DNA of 64,000 nucleotides from Roseimicrobium sp. ORNL1. Lineage in GTDB: Bacteria; Verrucomicrobiota; Verrucomicrobiia; Verrucomicrobiales; Verrucomicrobiaceae. A model generated the notes under the pieces. It did not search any database. It was given only the letters and a program-made list of their open reading frames with translations, and was not told where the DNA came from. The stretch lies in NCBI RefSeq assembly GCF_011044495.1, contig NZ_CP049143.1, forward strand, positions 5,518,001-5,582,000. The letters run 5' to 3'. This document shows, in pieces, positions 17,902 through 25,406 of the stretch (position 1 is the first letter of the stretch; the number at the start of each line of letters is the position of its first letter). The position numbers and the translations under genes are program-made.

Positions 17902-19602
17902 ATGGAGAAGCTCCCTTCCCTCCTCCGTCCCATCTTGCTCGGGCTCATGGCCGTGAGCCTCGTGGGCTGCAACGCCTACTCCACCAAGCGTGAGAGGGCA
18001 CCCCGGGTCAAAACTGACGGTCTTGGCAGTGCATTGCTCCAGCGAGCCATCAAGACCCCGTCGAAGACACCGGAAGAGCAAATCGGGCGATTCCTGAATG
18101 CCGCCTCCTTCTCCGCCGACCTGCTGGCAAAGAACCCGAACGATGAGCAGGCCCGGAAAGACTACAACTTCGCTGTCGCGCGCGTCTTCGAAGTCATCCA
18201 CGACAACCACCTCCAGCCCTGGAAGAAGCCCATCGTGGCTCCTGGAGCCACGGAAGACTGGAAGCTCGTCCTGAAGACGGACGGCAAGCACGACCCCGGC
18301 ATGTTCCGCGTGCTGCCTGCAGACCGTTTTGAGTTCCGGGGGAGGCTGGTGACGGAGCGCACGGTGAAGCAAGGCATCGGCGCCCCGATGATTACGGCGA
18401 ACCAGGGATTCGACTTTACCAAGATCGACCCGTTCGTGATGGGCAAAACGTCCTACTACGGCGTCACGGTGCTCATCAATTTCAACGGGCACGACTGTAC
18501 CATGGTGTATTATGATCCCCTGTCCGTGGAGGATGTGAAGTTCGAGGGGCACACCATGCCTCTCGCGGCTGACTTCACCGCGCCCATTGCCTTCGCGCTC
18601 GCCGAGCTCAGGCCGCGCCGGACCGAGCTCCAGCGCATGTTCCGGCCGGACAGGTTCGCCGGCACCAGCCGCCTCGCCCGCCTGCAGCCTTGGGATGACA
18701 AGAAGATCCCCATCCTGTGCATCCATGGCCTGGGTGACTCCCAGGCCACCTGGGCGCCCATGATCGAGAGCCTGCGTGGCGACCGGGTCATCCGGCAGAA
18801 CTACCAGTTCTGGTTCTTCAGCTATCCCACAGGATTCCCCTACCCGATCATGGCCGCCGAGTTGCGCAAGGCGCTCGACAAAATGCACGAGACCTATCCC
18901 AACCGGAAGGAGTTCGTGGTCATCGGTCACAGCATGGGCGGCATGATTGCACGCCTGCTCATCACCGACAGTGGCATGAAAGTTTGGAATGTGTATTTCG
19001 ACGTCCCGCCGGAAAAGGTTCCCGTCTCGGATGCCGGTCGCAAAATCCTGACCAACACGCTCATCTTCAACCACCGTCCCGAAGTTTCCCGTGTCATCTT
19101 CGCCTCGGCATCCCTGGGCGGTGCTGACATGGCGGAGAGCTTCTTCGGCAGAATGGGCCGCAAGATCATCGGCACCATCTCCACCGCGTTTGGAGACAAG
19201 GAGGATACCCAGGCAGCCGTGGGTAGTGCCCTGCCCAGTGCGAATGGCAGCCCGCTCGCGAGGATGCCCACCGCCATCGATGCCCTCGTGCCCGGCAATC
19301 GTTTCCTGACGGCCATCAACAGCATCCCGCCGGTAAAGGGTGTCCCCTACCACTCGATCATCGGAGATCGCGGCAGGGGCGGAAACAAGGACCACACGCC
19401 TCCCGTGAGCACGGATGGTGTGGTGCCCTACTGGAGCAGCCACATCGAGGGAGCCCAGAGCGAAATCATCGTGCCCAGCGGTCACTGGTCCAACCAGCAT
19501 CCCGCAGCCATCGCGGAAATCCGCCGCATCTTGTATCTTCACATCGGCAAGAAGCTTCCTGCTGAGGAAGTGGCGAAGGCGCAGACCGCGAAGGCGGAGT
19601 AG
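17902..19602 (+). CDS. Alpha/beta-hydrolase lipoprotein (lipase/esterase-like)
   Basis: The 566-residue product begins with a lipoprotein signal peptide ending in the lipobox LVGC (Cys near residue 25), so it should be membrane-anchored. The hydrolase core shows the oxyanion region ILCIHGLGDSQATW, the nucleophile elbow GHSMGG (Ser344), and a likely catalytic His late in the chain (SGHWSNQHP). This resembles the PGAP1/lipase class acting on acyl esters. The gene is 86 bases after the methyltransferase, on the same strand. A role in lipid turnover at the envelope is plausible, and its position next to the lipid-transport operon is suggestive only. Longer than ordinary lipases because of a 230-residue N-terminal region of unknown role. 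Confidence 0.82.
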   Translation: MEKLPSLLRPILLGLMAVSLVGCNAYSTKRERAPRVKTDGLGSALLQRAIKTPSKTPEEQIGRFLNAASFSADLLAKNPNDEQARKDYNFAVARVFEVIHDNHLQPWKKPIVAPGATEDWKLVLKTDGKHDPGMFRVLPADRFEFRGRLVTERTVKQGIGAPMITANQGFDFTKIDPFVMGKTSYYGVTVLINFNGHDCTMVYYDPLSVEDVKFEGHTMPLAADFTAPIAFALAELRPRRTELQRMFRPDRFAGTSRLARLQPWDDKKIPILCIHGLGDSQATWAPMIESLRGDRVIRQNYQFWFFSYPTGFPYPIMAAELRKALDKMHETYPNRKEFVVIGHSMGGMIARLLITDSGMKVWNVYFDVPPEKVPVSDAGRKILTNTLIFNHRPEVSRVIFASASLGGADMAESFFGRMGRKIIGTISTAFGDKEDTQAAVGSALPSANGSPLARMPTAIDALVPGNRFLTAINSIPPVKGVPYHSIIGDRGRGGNKDHTPPVSTDGVVPYWSSHIEGAQSEIIVPSGHWSNQHPAAIAEIRRILYLHIGKKLPAEEVAKAQTAKAE

Positions 19603-19616
19603 GACAGCACATGCCC

Positions 19617-19740
19617 GGAGGTTGGACTTTCTAGTCCGACAGTGGGCGTTAGGGCTTCTGCCCTGACGGAACCAGTTCTTTGAGCTGCTGTCGGGCCAGA
19701 AGGCCCAACGCCCGCTGTCAGGGCGGAAGCCCTAACCTCC
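19617..19740. repeat. Composite palindrome of four hairpin units (REP/BIME-like)
   Basis: The two halves of this element are reverse complements of each other over about 52 bases. Each half holds two small hairpins of the form GGGC-TTCTG-GCCC or AGGGCTTCTGCCCT. The clearest arms are 19649-19667 and 19717-19735. The element fills nearly the whole gap between the convergent lipase-like and cyclase genes and may also terminate transcription from both. Confidence 0.75.
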
Positions 19741-20913
19741 TTACACCCGCGCGGCGCTGCCCCGTGGACTCTCCGCCAATCTTCTCCCACGCTCGCGCAT
19801 GCCGCAGGTGATGCAGCGGCTCTGGCGGCTGCGATCACGATCGCAGATGCAGGCGAAGAGCATGGTGATCTTGTCCGTTTTCGCGCCGGAGTTGATGTCG
19901 CGCAGCACCACCGACTTCGAGGCGCCACCAGCCGTGACCTCCGCACAAGTGAACCCGTCTGGAATCAGGATGTCCATTTCGTGGAAATCCACCGAGGGCA
20001 GCGTCGTCGTGAGCCGTTGGAACGCAGGCAACGTGGCCGCCTTGTCCGCGGCAATGGTGGTGACCTCCGCACCCGCCAGGAACTTGCACGCCTCCAGCGA
20101 ACTCACGAGCAGCTTGATGCGCAGGTTCTTCGTGCGGATGAGGTCGAGATCGTGCGAGCTCATCTGGGACCAGCCCACGAGGGTACGGCCCACCACCAGA
20201 ATCTCAGACCCAACCACGGCGCGGTCAAAGAGGCGGGAAAGGCTGAAGTCCTTGCGCATTTCATTGCGATTCGTGTAGACCGCGACCATGCCGCCGGGGA
20301 AGTCCTCCTCCAGTGGGGCCTGCACCAGGCGATCGACCTTCACGTGGAAGAACTGCTCCTGCTCCTGCCCACCGGGAAGCGGGATGCCCTTGAGCGTCAG
20401 CCGGCGTCTCGCCAGCGAATCAAAATCTGAAAGGTCCATCCCAGAGCGCGTCATCGTTTCGCGGTCCAGCAGGATGCGATTGACATCCGCCTCACGGCAG
20501 AGGCGGGAGGCGAGGTCGGCGGGCAGGCCCACGACGTCGCCGCTGTGGTCTTCAATGAGGTCGCAGCGACCAAAGGCAACGCCGATGCGCACGCGGATGT
20601 TCACATAGGCTCCTTCACGCGCGCGGCTGGGGTGATTGAACTGGAGATTGTACTCGTCAATGCTGCGCACCAACTCACACGCCGCCTGGACGGCCGCGAA
20701 GCAGCCGGCATTGTCCCCGGCAAAGGTGACCATCGCCCCGTCCCCGGTGAATTTCACGAAGAGACAGCCATGCTTCCTGGTGGCGTGCTTCACCTGTTCG
20801 AACAGCGCCTTGGTCAGCAGCAGGGCAGTTTCGGAGGACTCCCGGTGCTTCAGACCGGTGGAGTCCACCATGTCGACGAACATGATGGCACGCAATTCCA
20901 TGGGGATTTTCAA
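19741..20913 (-). CDS. Class III adenylate/guanylate cyclase-like regulator with a C-terminal sensory region
   Basis: The 390-residue protein starts directly with a class III cyclase domain (residues 5-190). The first metal site is in IMFVDMVDST, with KFTGDGAM for the second, and VRIGVAFG. In the usual VNxAARL segment the sequence reads PADLASRL, so the transition-state Asn appears to be Asp while the Arg is kept. Activity is therefore uncertain. Residues 200-350 form an alpha/beta region with VVGRTLVGWSQ, resembling a phospholipase-D-like or DUF fold. The tail has a CxC...CxxC cysteine set (CICDRDRSRQSRCITC) that might bind a metal. It is cytoplasmic, with no membrane segment. It would make or sense a cyclic nucleotide. 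Confidence 0.78.
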   Translation of the reverse strand: MKIPMELRAIMFVDMVDSTGLKHRESSETALLLTKALFEQVKHATRKHGCLFVKFTGDGAMVTFAGDNAGCFAAVQAACELVRSIDEYNLQFNHPSRAREGAYVNIRVRIGVAFGRCDLIEDHSGDVVGLPADLASRLCREADVNRILLDRETMTRSGMDLSDFDSLARRRLTLKGIPLPGGQEQEQFFHVKVDRLVQAPLEEDFPGGMVAVYTNRNEMRKDFSLSRLFDRAVVGSEILVVGRTLVGWSQMSSHDLDLIRTKNLRIKLLVSSLEACKFLAGAEVTTIAADKAATLPAFQRLTTTLPSVDFHEMDILIPDGFTCAEVTAGGASKSVVLRDINSGAKTDKITMLFACICDRDRSRQSRCITCGMRERGRRLAESPRGSAARV

Positions 20914-21006
20914 GGGGGACCGGCATCCTAGTAGGAGCGGCGAGGCCCGGCAAGGTTCCGCTGGCTGTATTTCTCTTCAGTTAATAGGCGCTGGAGCCAG
21001 ATGGCA

Positions 21007-21163
21007 GGTGGGGCGGTGAGCGGTGCGACGGTAGAACGGTGAAATTCGAAGCCTCCTACCGGCCAAAGCTGAGCGCTCTCCCCCTTTTAAAACCCGCATA
21101 AAAACAACGCGTTCAGGCTTCTGTATTCCCACCGTCGCACCGCTCACCGTCGCACCGTCCCAC
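21007..21163. repeat. Inverted repeat with GGTGCGACGGT-type arms, copy 1
   Basis: The gap 20914-21262 has no gene. It holds arms 21007-21032 and 21130-21163 that are near-perfect reverse complements built from tandem units such as GGTGAGC and GGTGCGAC. A closely similar element lies at 53948-54096, so this is a dispersed family. The spacer of about 97 bases differs between copies. The remainder of the gap would hold the promoters of the divergent cyclase and the gene at 21263. Confidence 0.75.
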
Positions 21164-21262
21164 CGATCGCATTCTTCTCTCCATCAAGGCCTTTTGTGCT
21201 TGCTTCGGAGGAGCATTTTTGAGAGGAAAGAGGGAAGCACGCCAAAAAAACCGCACCGATTT

Positions 21263-21592
21263 ATGGATTTCCCACACGCCACGATGCCGCAGACCCTGCG
21301 GATTTTTGAGATTCAAAACGGTCTGGTCATCAGTGAAACCGGACAGCAGGACGCGGACGACTTCGCGGCGGACTTCCAGGGGCTGCGCCATTTCGCCGAT
21401 CGCGTGGGCGCTTCCCTTGAACTGGGTAACTCGCTCTACGCAGCACTGCATGAGCCGGAATTTACCTTCATGTTCCTGCTTCCTCCTGATGCCCAAGCGC
21501 AGCCAAGCCGCGCCACCGGCGCGATGATCGGGGCGAACGTGTCCAACAACGAACTCCTCGTGAGCCTGCGTGCCCAGCAAGGACAGGGCTGA
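21263..21592 (+). CDS. Small protein, possibly roadblock/LC7-like
   Basis: The ATG at 21263 gives 109 residues; a second ATG at 21284 is also possible. The sequence alternates strands and helices (LRIFEIQNGLVISETG, then FTFMFLLPPD) in a way that recalls the roadblock/longin fold of small GTPase regulators. No catalytic motif is present. It is followed after 23 bases by another protein of similar size, and the two probably form a pair. Fold assignment is inferred by eye. Confidence 0.55.
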   Translation: MDFPHATMPQTLRIFEIQNGLVISETGQQDADDFAADFQGLRHFADRVGASLELGNSLYAALHEPEFTFMFLLPPDAQAQPSRATGAMIGANVSNNELLVSLRAQQGQG

Positions 21593-21615
21593 ACCATCTT
21601 CCTCTTTTCACGACC

Positions 21616-22074
21616 ATGGCCAACGCCATCACTCCCTCTCTCCGTGCCAGCATGGAACGCCTCAAGCACGCAGGCGCCATCAACGGCCTCTGTCTCGCCT
21701 GGCGCCGCCAGGTGCTGGTGAGCCTCATGCCTTTTGAGGACTTCCGCATCGAGCAGGTCGTGCAGACCTTTCATGATGCGCGTGACCACTTTCAGGGCAA
21801 CGGCGACCGCATGCTGGATTCCCTGTGGATGGGCTTCCTGGACGTGCATGCCATGTGCATCTTTGCCGGCGAGATCAGCGTCATCGTGCTTCACACCCGC
21901 CAGGAGGAGTCCGACTTCATCACGGGCATCGTGAAGACCTTCCTGAACGACGCCCAGCTTCTCATTTCAGCCGCCCTGTCGCCTGCCAACGAAAACGCCG
22001 AAGGCGAAGGCGACGAAGCCTGGCTGCCGCAGCCGCCCAGTCTGAATCCGAATCAGACGAATGTGATGGTGTAG
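21616..22074 (+). CDS. Small protein paired with the preceding gene, possibly roadblock/LC7-like
   Basis: The 152-residue product has an N-terminal helix (ASMERLKHAGAINGLCLAW), central strands (AMCIFAGEISVIVLHTR) and a disordered acidic C-terminus ending in polar residues. The helix-strand order suggests a roadblock/longin-type fold, again without catalytic residues. It lies 23 bases downstream of a similarly sized gene and close to a cyclase, so a signalling role is possible. No family is recognised with confidence. Confidence 0.58.
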   Translation: MANAITPSLRASMERLKHAGAINGLCLAWRRQVLVSLMPFEDFRIEQVVQTFHDARDHFQGNGDRMLDSLWMGFLDVHAMCIFAGEISVIVLHTRQEESDFITGIVKTFLNDAQLLISAALSPANENAEGEGDEAWLPQPPSLNPNQTNVMV

Positions 22075-22138
22075 TGCGGAGGCACCGGAAGTAACGATCC
22101 GCACATGGTCCGTGCTGACTAAAAATGTCATGTTGAGT

Positions 22139-22369
22139 ATGAATGCACCTGGCTTCGCAAGGAAATGGGCCTTCACTGCTCTTCTTGTTTTTGTGCTCGT
22201 TCCCTTTCGTGCCTTTGCCATGATTCACAACATGGATGATGCGTCGCCCGTGTCTTCCTCGCCCGCAGAGATTTGGAGTTCCTCCCTCTCATCAATCATC
22301 TGCGGAAGCGTTGCCGCAATCGTCATATCAGTCGCCGTCCTCTGGCGGGTCAAAACCAGGGGCAGTTAG
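22139..22369 (+). CDS. Small exported or membrane protein
   Basis: From the ATG at 22139 the product is 76 residues. It has a signal-like N-terminus (charged start then ALLVFVLVPF, possible cleavage after AFA) and a second hydrophobic helix (IICGSVAAIVISVAVLW) near the C-terminus. It may be a real small membrane protein, but no homologue is recognised and the preceding bases show no strong ribosome site. It could be spurious. Confidence 0.35.
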   Translation: MNAPGFARKWAFTALLVFVLVPFRAFAMIHNMDDASPVSSSPAEIWSSSLSSIICGSVAAIVISVAVLWRVKTRGS

Positions 22370-22503
22370 GCGGCCTCATTCGTGATTCGGCTCAGCCTAC
22401 TGGTTGAGTACTTACCGTGGCCCATCGCGAGACGAATTTGGCGGCATTTGCAATCGCTCCGAATTCGGCCTAGTATCCGTTGGAAGGTGCCTCCACCAAA
22501 CCA

Positions 22504-22836
22504 ATGATCGCAACCTCATTGAAGTCATCGCGAGAATCGGGCGGAAGTGTCGCCCATGACAAGCGAGCCGCTTGCAAAGCCGAAGTTACCCGCTACCCGG
22601 CTGTCGAAATCGGAGGTCAGGGAATCGGGGCCGAGGCCATTGGTGCACAAGCCATCGGCGTGTTGGCGATTTCTGCGGTGGCGGTCGGTGCGCTGGCCAT
22701 CGGCGCCCTCGCCATCGGGCGGTTGGTGATCGGTCGTGCCCGAATCCGCCGCCTTGAAATTGACGAATTGGTCGTTCGGCGGCTGCGTGTTGTAGAGGGC
22801 ATCCAGACAGGAGAAACTCGCGACACAGCGAGCTGA
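22504..22836 (+). CDS. Pentapeptide-type repeat protein (AIGxx repeats)
   Basis: From the ATG at 22504 the product is 110 residues; a TTG at 22480 would add eight. Residues about 37-95 consist of at least eleven five-residue units with A, V or I at position 4-5 (GAEAI, GAQAI, GVLAI, GALAI, GRLVI, then RRLEI, DELVV, RRLRV). This fits a right-handed quadrilateral beta-helix. Small AIG-repeat proteins of this kind are common in bacteria but have no known role. The repeats pass from Gly/Ala-rich to Arg-rich, typical of the family. Confidence 0.68.
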   Translation: MIATSLKSSRESGGSVAHDKRAACKAEVTRYPAVEIGGQGIGAEAIGAQAIGVLAISAVAVGALAIGALAIGRLVIGRARIRRLEIDELVVRRLRVVEGIQTGETRDTAS

Positions 22837-22903
22837 CCGTTGGTCCAAGTATACAACCATATGACGAGCCAGTTGAGGGGTGGTTGTTATGCGATAGCGC
22901 CTC

Positions 22904-23395
22904 ATGATCATTCTTGACCAAAGTATCCCATTCGTCCGTGCTGCACTTGGAGGTTCGCTGGATGAGGCCACGGCGATTCTGAAGAGCGCCGAACAGCGCC
23001 ATGGACTTCGATGGACCATGTCGTCGGATACGCTGGACGAATCGAACGACGCCGATGCATGGTATCAGGAACACCTGTGGCCCTTTTTGACAGAGACACA
23101 CTTCGTACTGTCTGGAGGCGATCTAGCGCTGACTGGCTGCTCGCTTTTCGGTGCTGATGGCTTGAACTACAGTCCATCATGGCGGCACTGGGGCGGTATC
23201 CTTGCTGCGTGGGCGAATCAGCACTGGATGAGTCGCCCTGCCGGGCTGGGCTCAACAAATTGGACTCGTGCGTCTCGTCCTTGGGAATATCTCGATTTTT
23301 ACTCTCACGACTACTTGTCATATGCCATCGCTGACTATGACTATTGGTTAGAGTCTATTGGAAAAATCTTGAGGCTAAGCAATGAGATGACCTAA
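22904..23395 (+). CDS. Hypothetical protein
   Basis: The 163-residue product is rich in Trp and aromatic residues (WRHWGGILAAWANQHW, PWEYLDFYSHDYLSYAIADYDYW) and has no signal peptide. No family is recognised. It lies in a strip of small genes (22.1-23.8 kb) whose codon use looks less GC-biased than the neighbours, suggesting recent acquisition. The next gene follows after 33 bases on the same strand. Such soluble aromatic-rich proteins occur among immunity-type cargo, but nothing here proves it. Confidence 0.6.
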   Translation: MIILDQSIPFVRAALGGSLDEATAILKSAEQRHGLRWTMSSDTLDESNDADAWYQEHLWPFLTETHFVLSGGDLALTGCSLFGADGLNYSPSWRHWGGILAAWANQHWMSRPAGLGSTNWTRASRPWEYLDFYSHDYLSYAIADYDYWLESIGKILRLSNEMT

Positions 23396-23428
23396 CCATA
23401 CGGTGCCTCGGGGCGAGCAACAGGATCT

Positions 23429-23782
23429 ATGAAGACACCCAACCTCAAGAATGCCGTTGAGATGTCGGAACTGTCCGCCGACTTCGAGGCACTGGATCAC
23501 GTCTCGCGCTACTATCTCCTATTTCCCGGCGACTATGCGAAGGTCTGCGTGGAATTCAGTGACCACAAAGGGTACACAGGAGAGCGCTTTTGGGTTCGAG
23601 TTACTTCCGCCGAGCCGGGACAATATCGGGGAGTCGTCGACAACGACTTGGAGCACACCGAGGCTCATGGACTTCGCTACGGCGACCTGATCGCTTTCGA
23701 CTACAGGCACATCTTCGATCTCGCCCACCAATCGAAGCTATCCGAATGGGTGAAAGAAATTGAAGATGGCCAAGAGCCCTAA
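23429..23782 (+). CDS. DUF2314-like protein
   Basis: The 117-residue protein contains GERFWVRVTSAEPGQYRGVV followed by LRYGDLIAFDYRHIFD. This matches the pattern of DUF2314-like domains, which place a WV-V strand pair before a G-D-x-I/V-x-F turn. The function of that family is not established, and members are often found beside polymorphic toxin immunity genes. It is cotranscribed with the preceding hypothetical gene. The 189-bp gap that follows (23783-23971) shows nothing recognisable. Confidence 0.6.
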   Translation: MKTPNLKNAVEMSELSADFEALDHVSRYYLLFPGDYAKVCVEFSDHKGYTGERFWVRVTSAEPGQYRGVVDNDLEHTEAHGLRYGDLIAFDYRHIFDLAHQSKLSEWVKEIEDGQEP

Positions 23783-23971
23783 CTAGCCGCTTCGGCCAAC
23801 CCGCTGGGGAGCGACCTTGGAGCCCAGGTTTCCATTAGGCGCAGCCAAATGCTGGAGTGGTAGGATTGTCGCCTCTACTTCTCTTCTGGGAATTTCGTGA
23901 AACATGGTGGACCTTTGGGCCGCATCCCTTTTCCCGATCCGGAATTGCAGGTTTCGGGATTCCTTCTGACC

Positions 23972-25279
23972 ATGAATCCGCCCATCCCTTCTCATTCCCA
24001 GTCTCCGCTGACCCGCCGCCATTTCCTCACCCGCAGTGGCCTGGCTCTCTCTCCCCTCGCCTTCCCCTTCGTGCTGAAGGGCGCTGCGGGAGATGCCAAG
24101 AATGAGGACACGCTGAAGATTGGCCTCGTGGGCTGCGGCGGTCGTGGCACGGGCGCGGCGCAGCAGGCTCTCTCGGCGGACTACAACACCTCGCTGCATG
24201 CCGTGGCGGATGTGTTCCAGGACAAGGCCGAGCTCGCCATCAAGCAGCTCGCGGACAAGTTCGCCAATCGCGTGGACGTGCCGAAGGACCGCCAGTTCAT
24301 CGGTCTGGACGCGTACAAGCAGCTCCTCGCCATCTGCGACGTCGTCATTCTCGCCAGCCCTCCCGGGTTCCGCCCGCACCACCTGCAGGCGGCTGTCGAT
24401 GCCGGAAAGCACATCTTCTGTGAGAAGCCCATGGCCGTGGATGCGGCGGGCTACCGCGTGGCCCTTGAGGCCGTGCGCAAGGCGAAGGAGAAGAAGCTCA
24501 GCGTCGTGGCCGGCTATTGCTGGCGCCGCAGCGCCTCGCGCGTGGAGGCCATGAAGCGCCTGCATGATGGCGAGCTCGGCGAACTCAGCAGCATCTTCTC
24601 CAACTACTACACCGGCCCGGTGAAGCCCATGCAGGAAGACTCCGCCCGCAAGCCGGAGTGGAGCGATGTGGAGTGGCAGATCCGCAACTGGTATAACTTC
24701 TCCTGGCTCTCCGGTGACGGTCTCGTGGAGCAGGCCATCCACAGCGTGGACAAGGTCTGCTGGGCCATGAAGGATACCGCTCCCATTTCCTGCGTGGCCA
24801 CCGGTGGCCGCCAGCTTCCCAATGCCGGGGGCAACATCTACGACCACTTCCACGTGGCCTATGAATGGCCAGGCAACATCATCGCCCACCTCGGCTGCCG
24901 TCAGATCAAAGGCTGCTACAACGAGAACGCGGACTACATTCGTGGCTCCAAGAGCACCCTCATCATCGGCAAGGGACCCCAACCGTATATCGATGGCGAG
25001 CAGCGCTGGCGCTATCGCGGTGAAGAGAAGAACATGTACCAGGTGGAGCACGACGAACTCTTCGCCGCCATCCGCAAGGGTGAAGTGGTGAATGACGGCG
25101 ACTGGATGCTGCACAGCACCATGGTGGGCATCATGGGCCGCATGGCCGCCTACACGGGCAAGAAGATCACCTGGGAAGAGGCCATCAAGAGTGAAGAAGA
25201 CCTTGCTCCTGAGGAGGCCCTGAAGTGGGGGGACAAGTTCCAGCCCACTCCCATGCCCAGGCCTGGTTTGCCTGCGTAG
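23972..25279 (+). CDS. Tat-exported Gfo/Idh/MocA family oxidoreductase
   Basis: The ATG at 23972 gives 435 residues. A twin-arginine signal (TRRHFLTRSGLALSPLAFPF) lies at about residues 14-33. The NAD(P)-binding Rossmann motif GLVGCGGRGTG follows near residue 53, and the family EKP motif in FCEKPMAVDA near residue 155. Members oxidise or epimerise sugars and polyols, often acting on host or algal glycans. Export with bound cofactor is typical of planctomycete and verrucomicrobial paralogues. The substrate is not predictable. It stands upstream of a cytochrome/FGE-like gene on the same strand. Confidence 0.92.
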   Translation: MNPPIPSHSQSPLTRRHFLTRSGLALSPLAFPFVLKGAAGDAKNEDTLKIGLVGCGGRGTGAAQQALSADYNTSLHAVADVFQDKAELAIKQLADKFANRVDVPKDRQFIGLDAYKQLLAICDVVILASPPGFRPHHLQAAVDAGKHIFCEKPMAVDAAGYRVALEAVRKAKEKKLSVVAGYCWRRSASRVEAMKRLHDGELGELSSIFSNYYTGPVKPMQEDSARKPEWSDVEWQIRNWYNFSWLSGDGLVEQAIHSVDKVCWAMKDTAPISCVATGGRQLPNAGGNIYDHFHVAYEWPGNIIAHLGCRQIKGCYNENADYIRGSKSTLIIGKGPQPYIDGEQRWRYRGEEKNMYQVEHDELFAAIRKGEVVNDGDWMLHSTMVGIMGRMAAYTGKKITWEEAIKSEEDLAPEEALKWGDKFQPTPMPRPGLPA

Positions 25280-25320
25280 TGGAGGCCGGGGTTCTCTTAT
25301 CGAATGGAATGAAATAAGGG

Positions 25321-25370
25321 CCTGACAGGGGGCGAACTGTCAGGCTCAAGTTGCGATTGCAGCTTGAGCC
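25321..25370 (+). terminator. Two tandem hairpins after the oxidoreductase gene
   Basis: Stem CCTGACA/TGTCAGG (25321-25344) is followed at once by GGCTCAAG/CTTGAGCC (25343-25370). They overlap by one or two bases and so may be mutually exclusive. There is no T-run, so they could be a terminator pair or a leader structure of the next gene, whose start is 37 bases further on. Confidence 0.5.
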
Positions 25371-25406
25371 CCCCTCCCCCTGTGCTAGTGCTAAGCCATC
25401 CCTGTC

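Noticed and set aside
17812-19542. 576-codon frame antisense to the lipase-like lipoprotein
   Set aside because: The sense strand has a lipobox and a GHSMGG elbow. The antisense lacks both a signal and any domain.
24120-24554. Ser/Arg-rich frame inside the oxidoreductase gene
   Set aside because: Composition is that of an out-of-frame GC-rich shadow; the Gfo/Idh/MocA frame is continuous and motif-rich.
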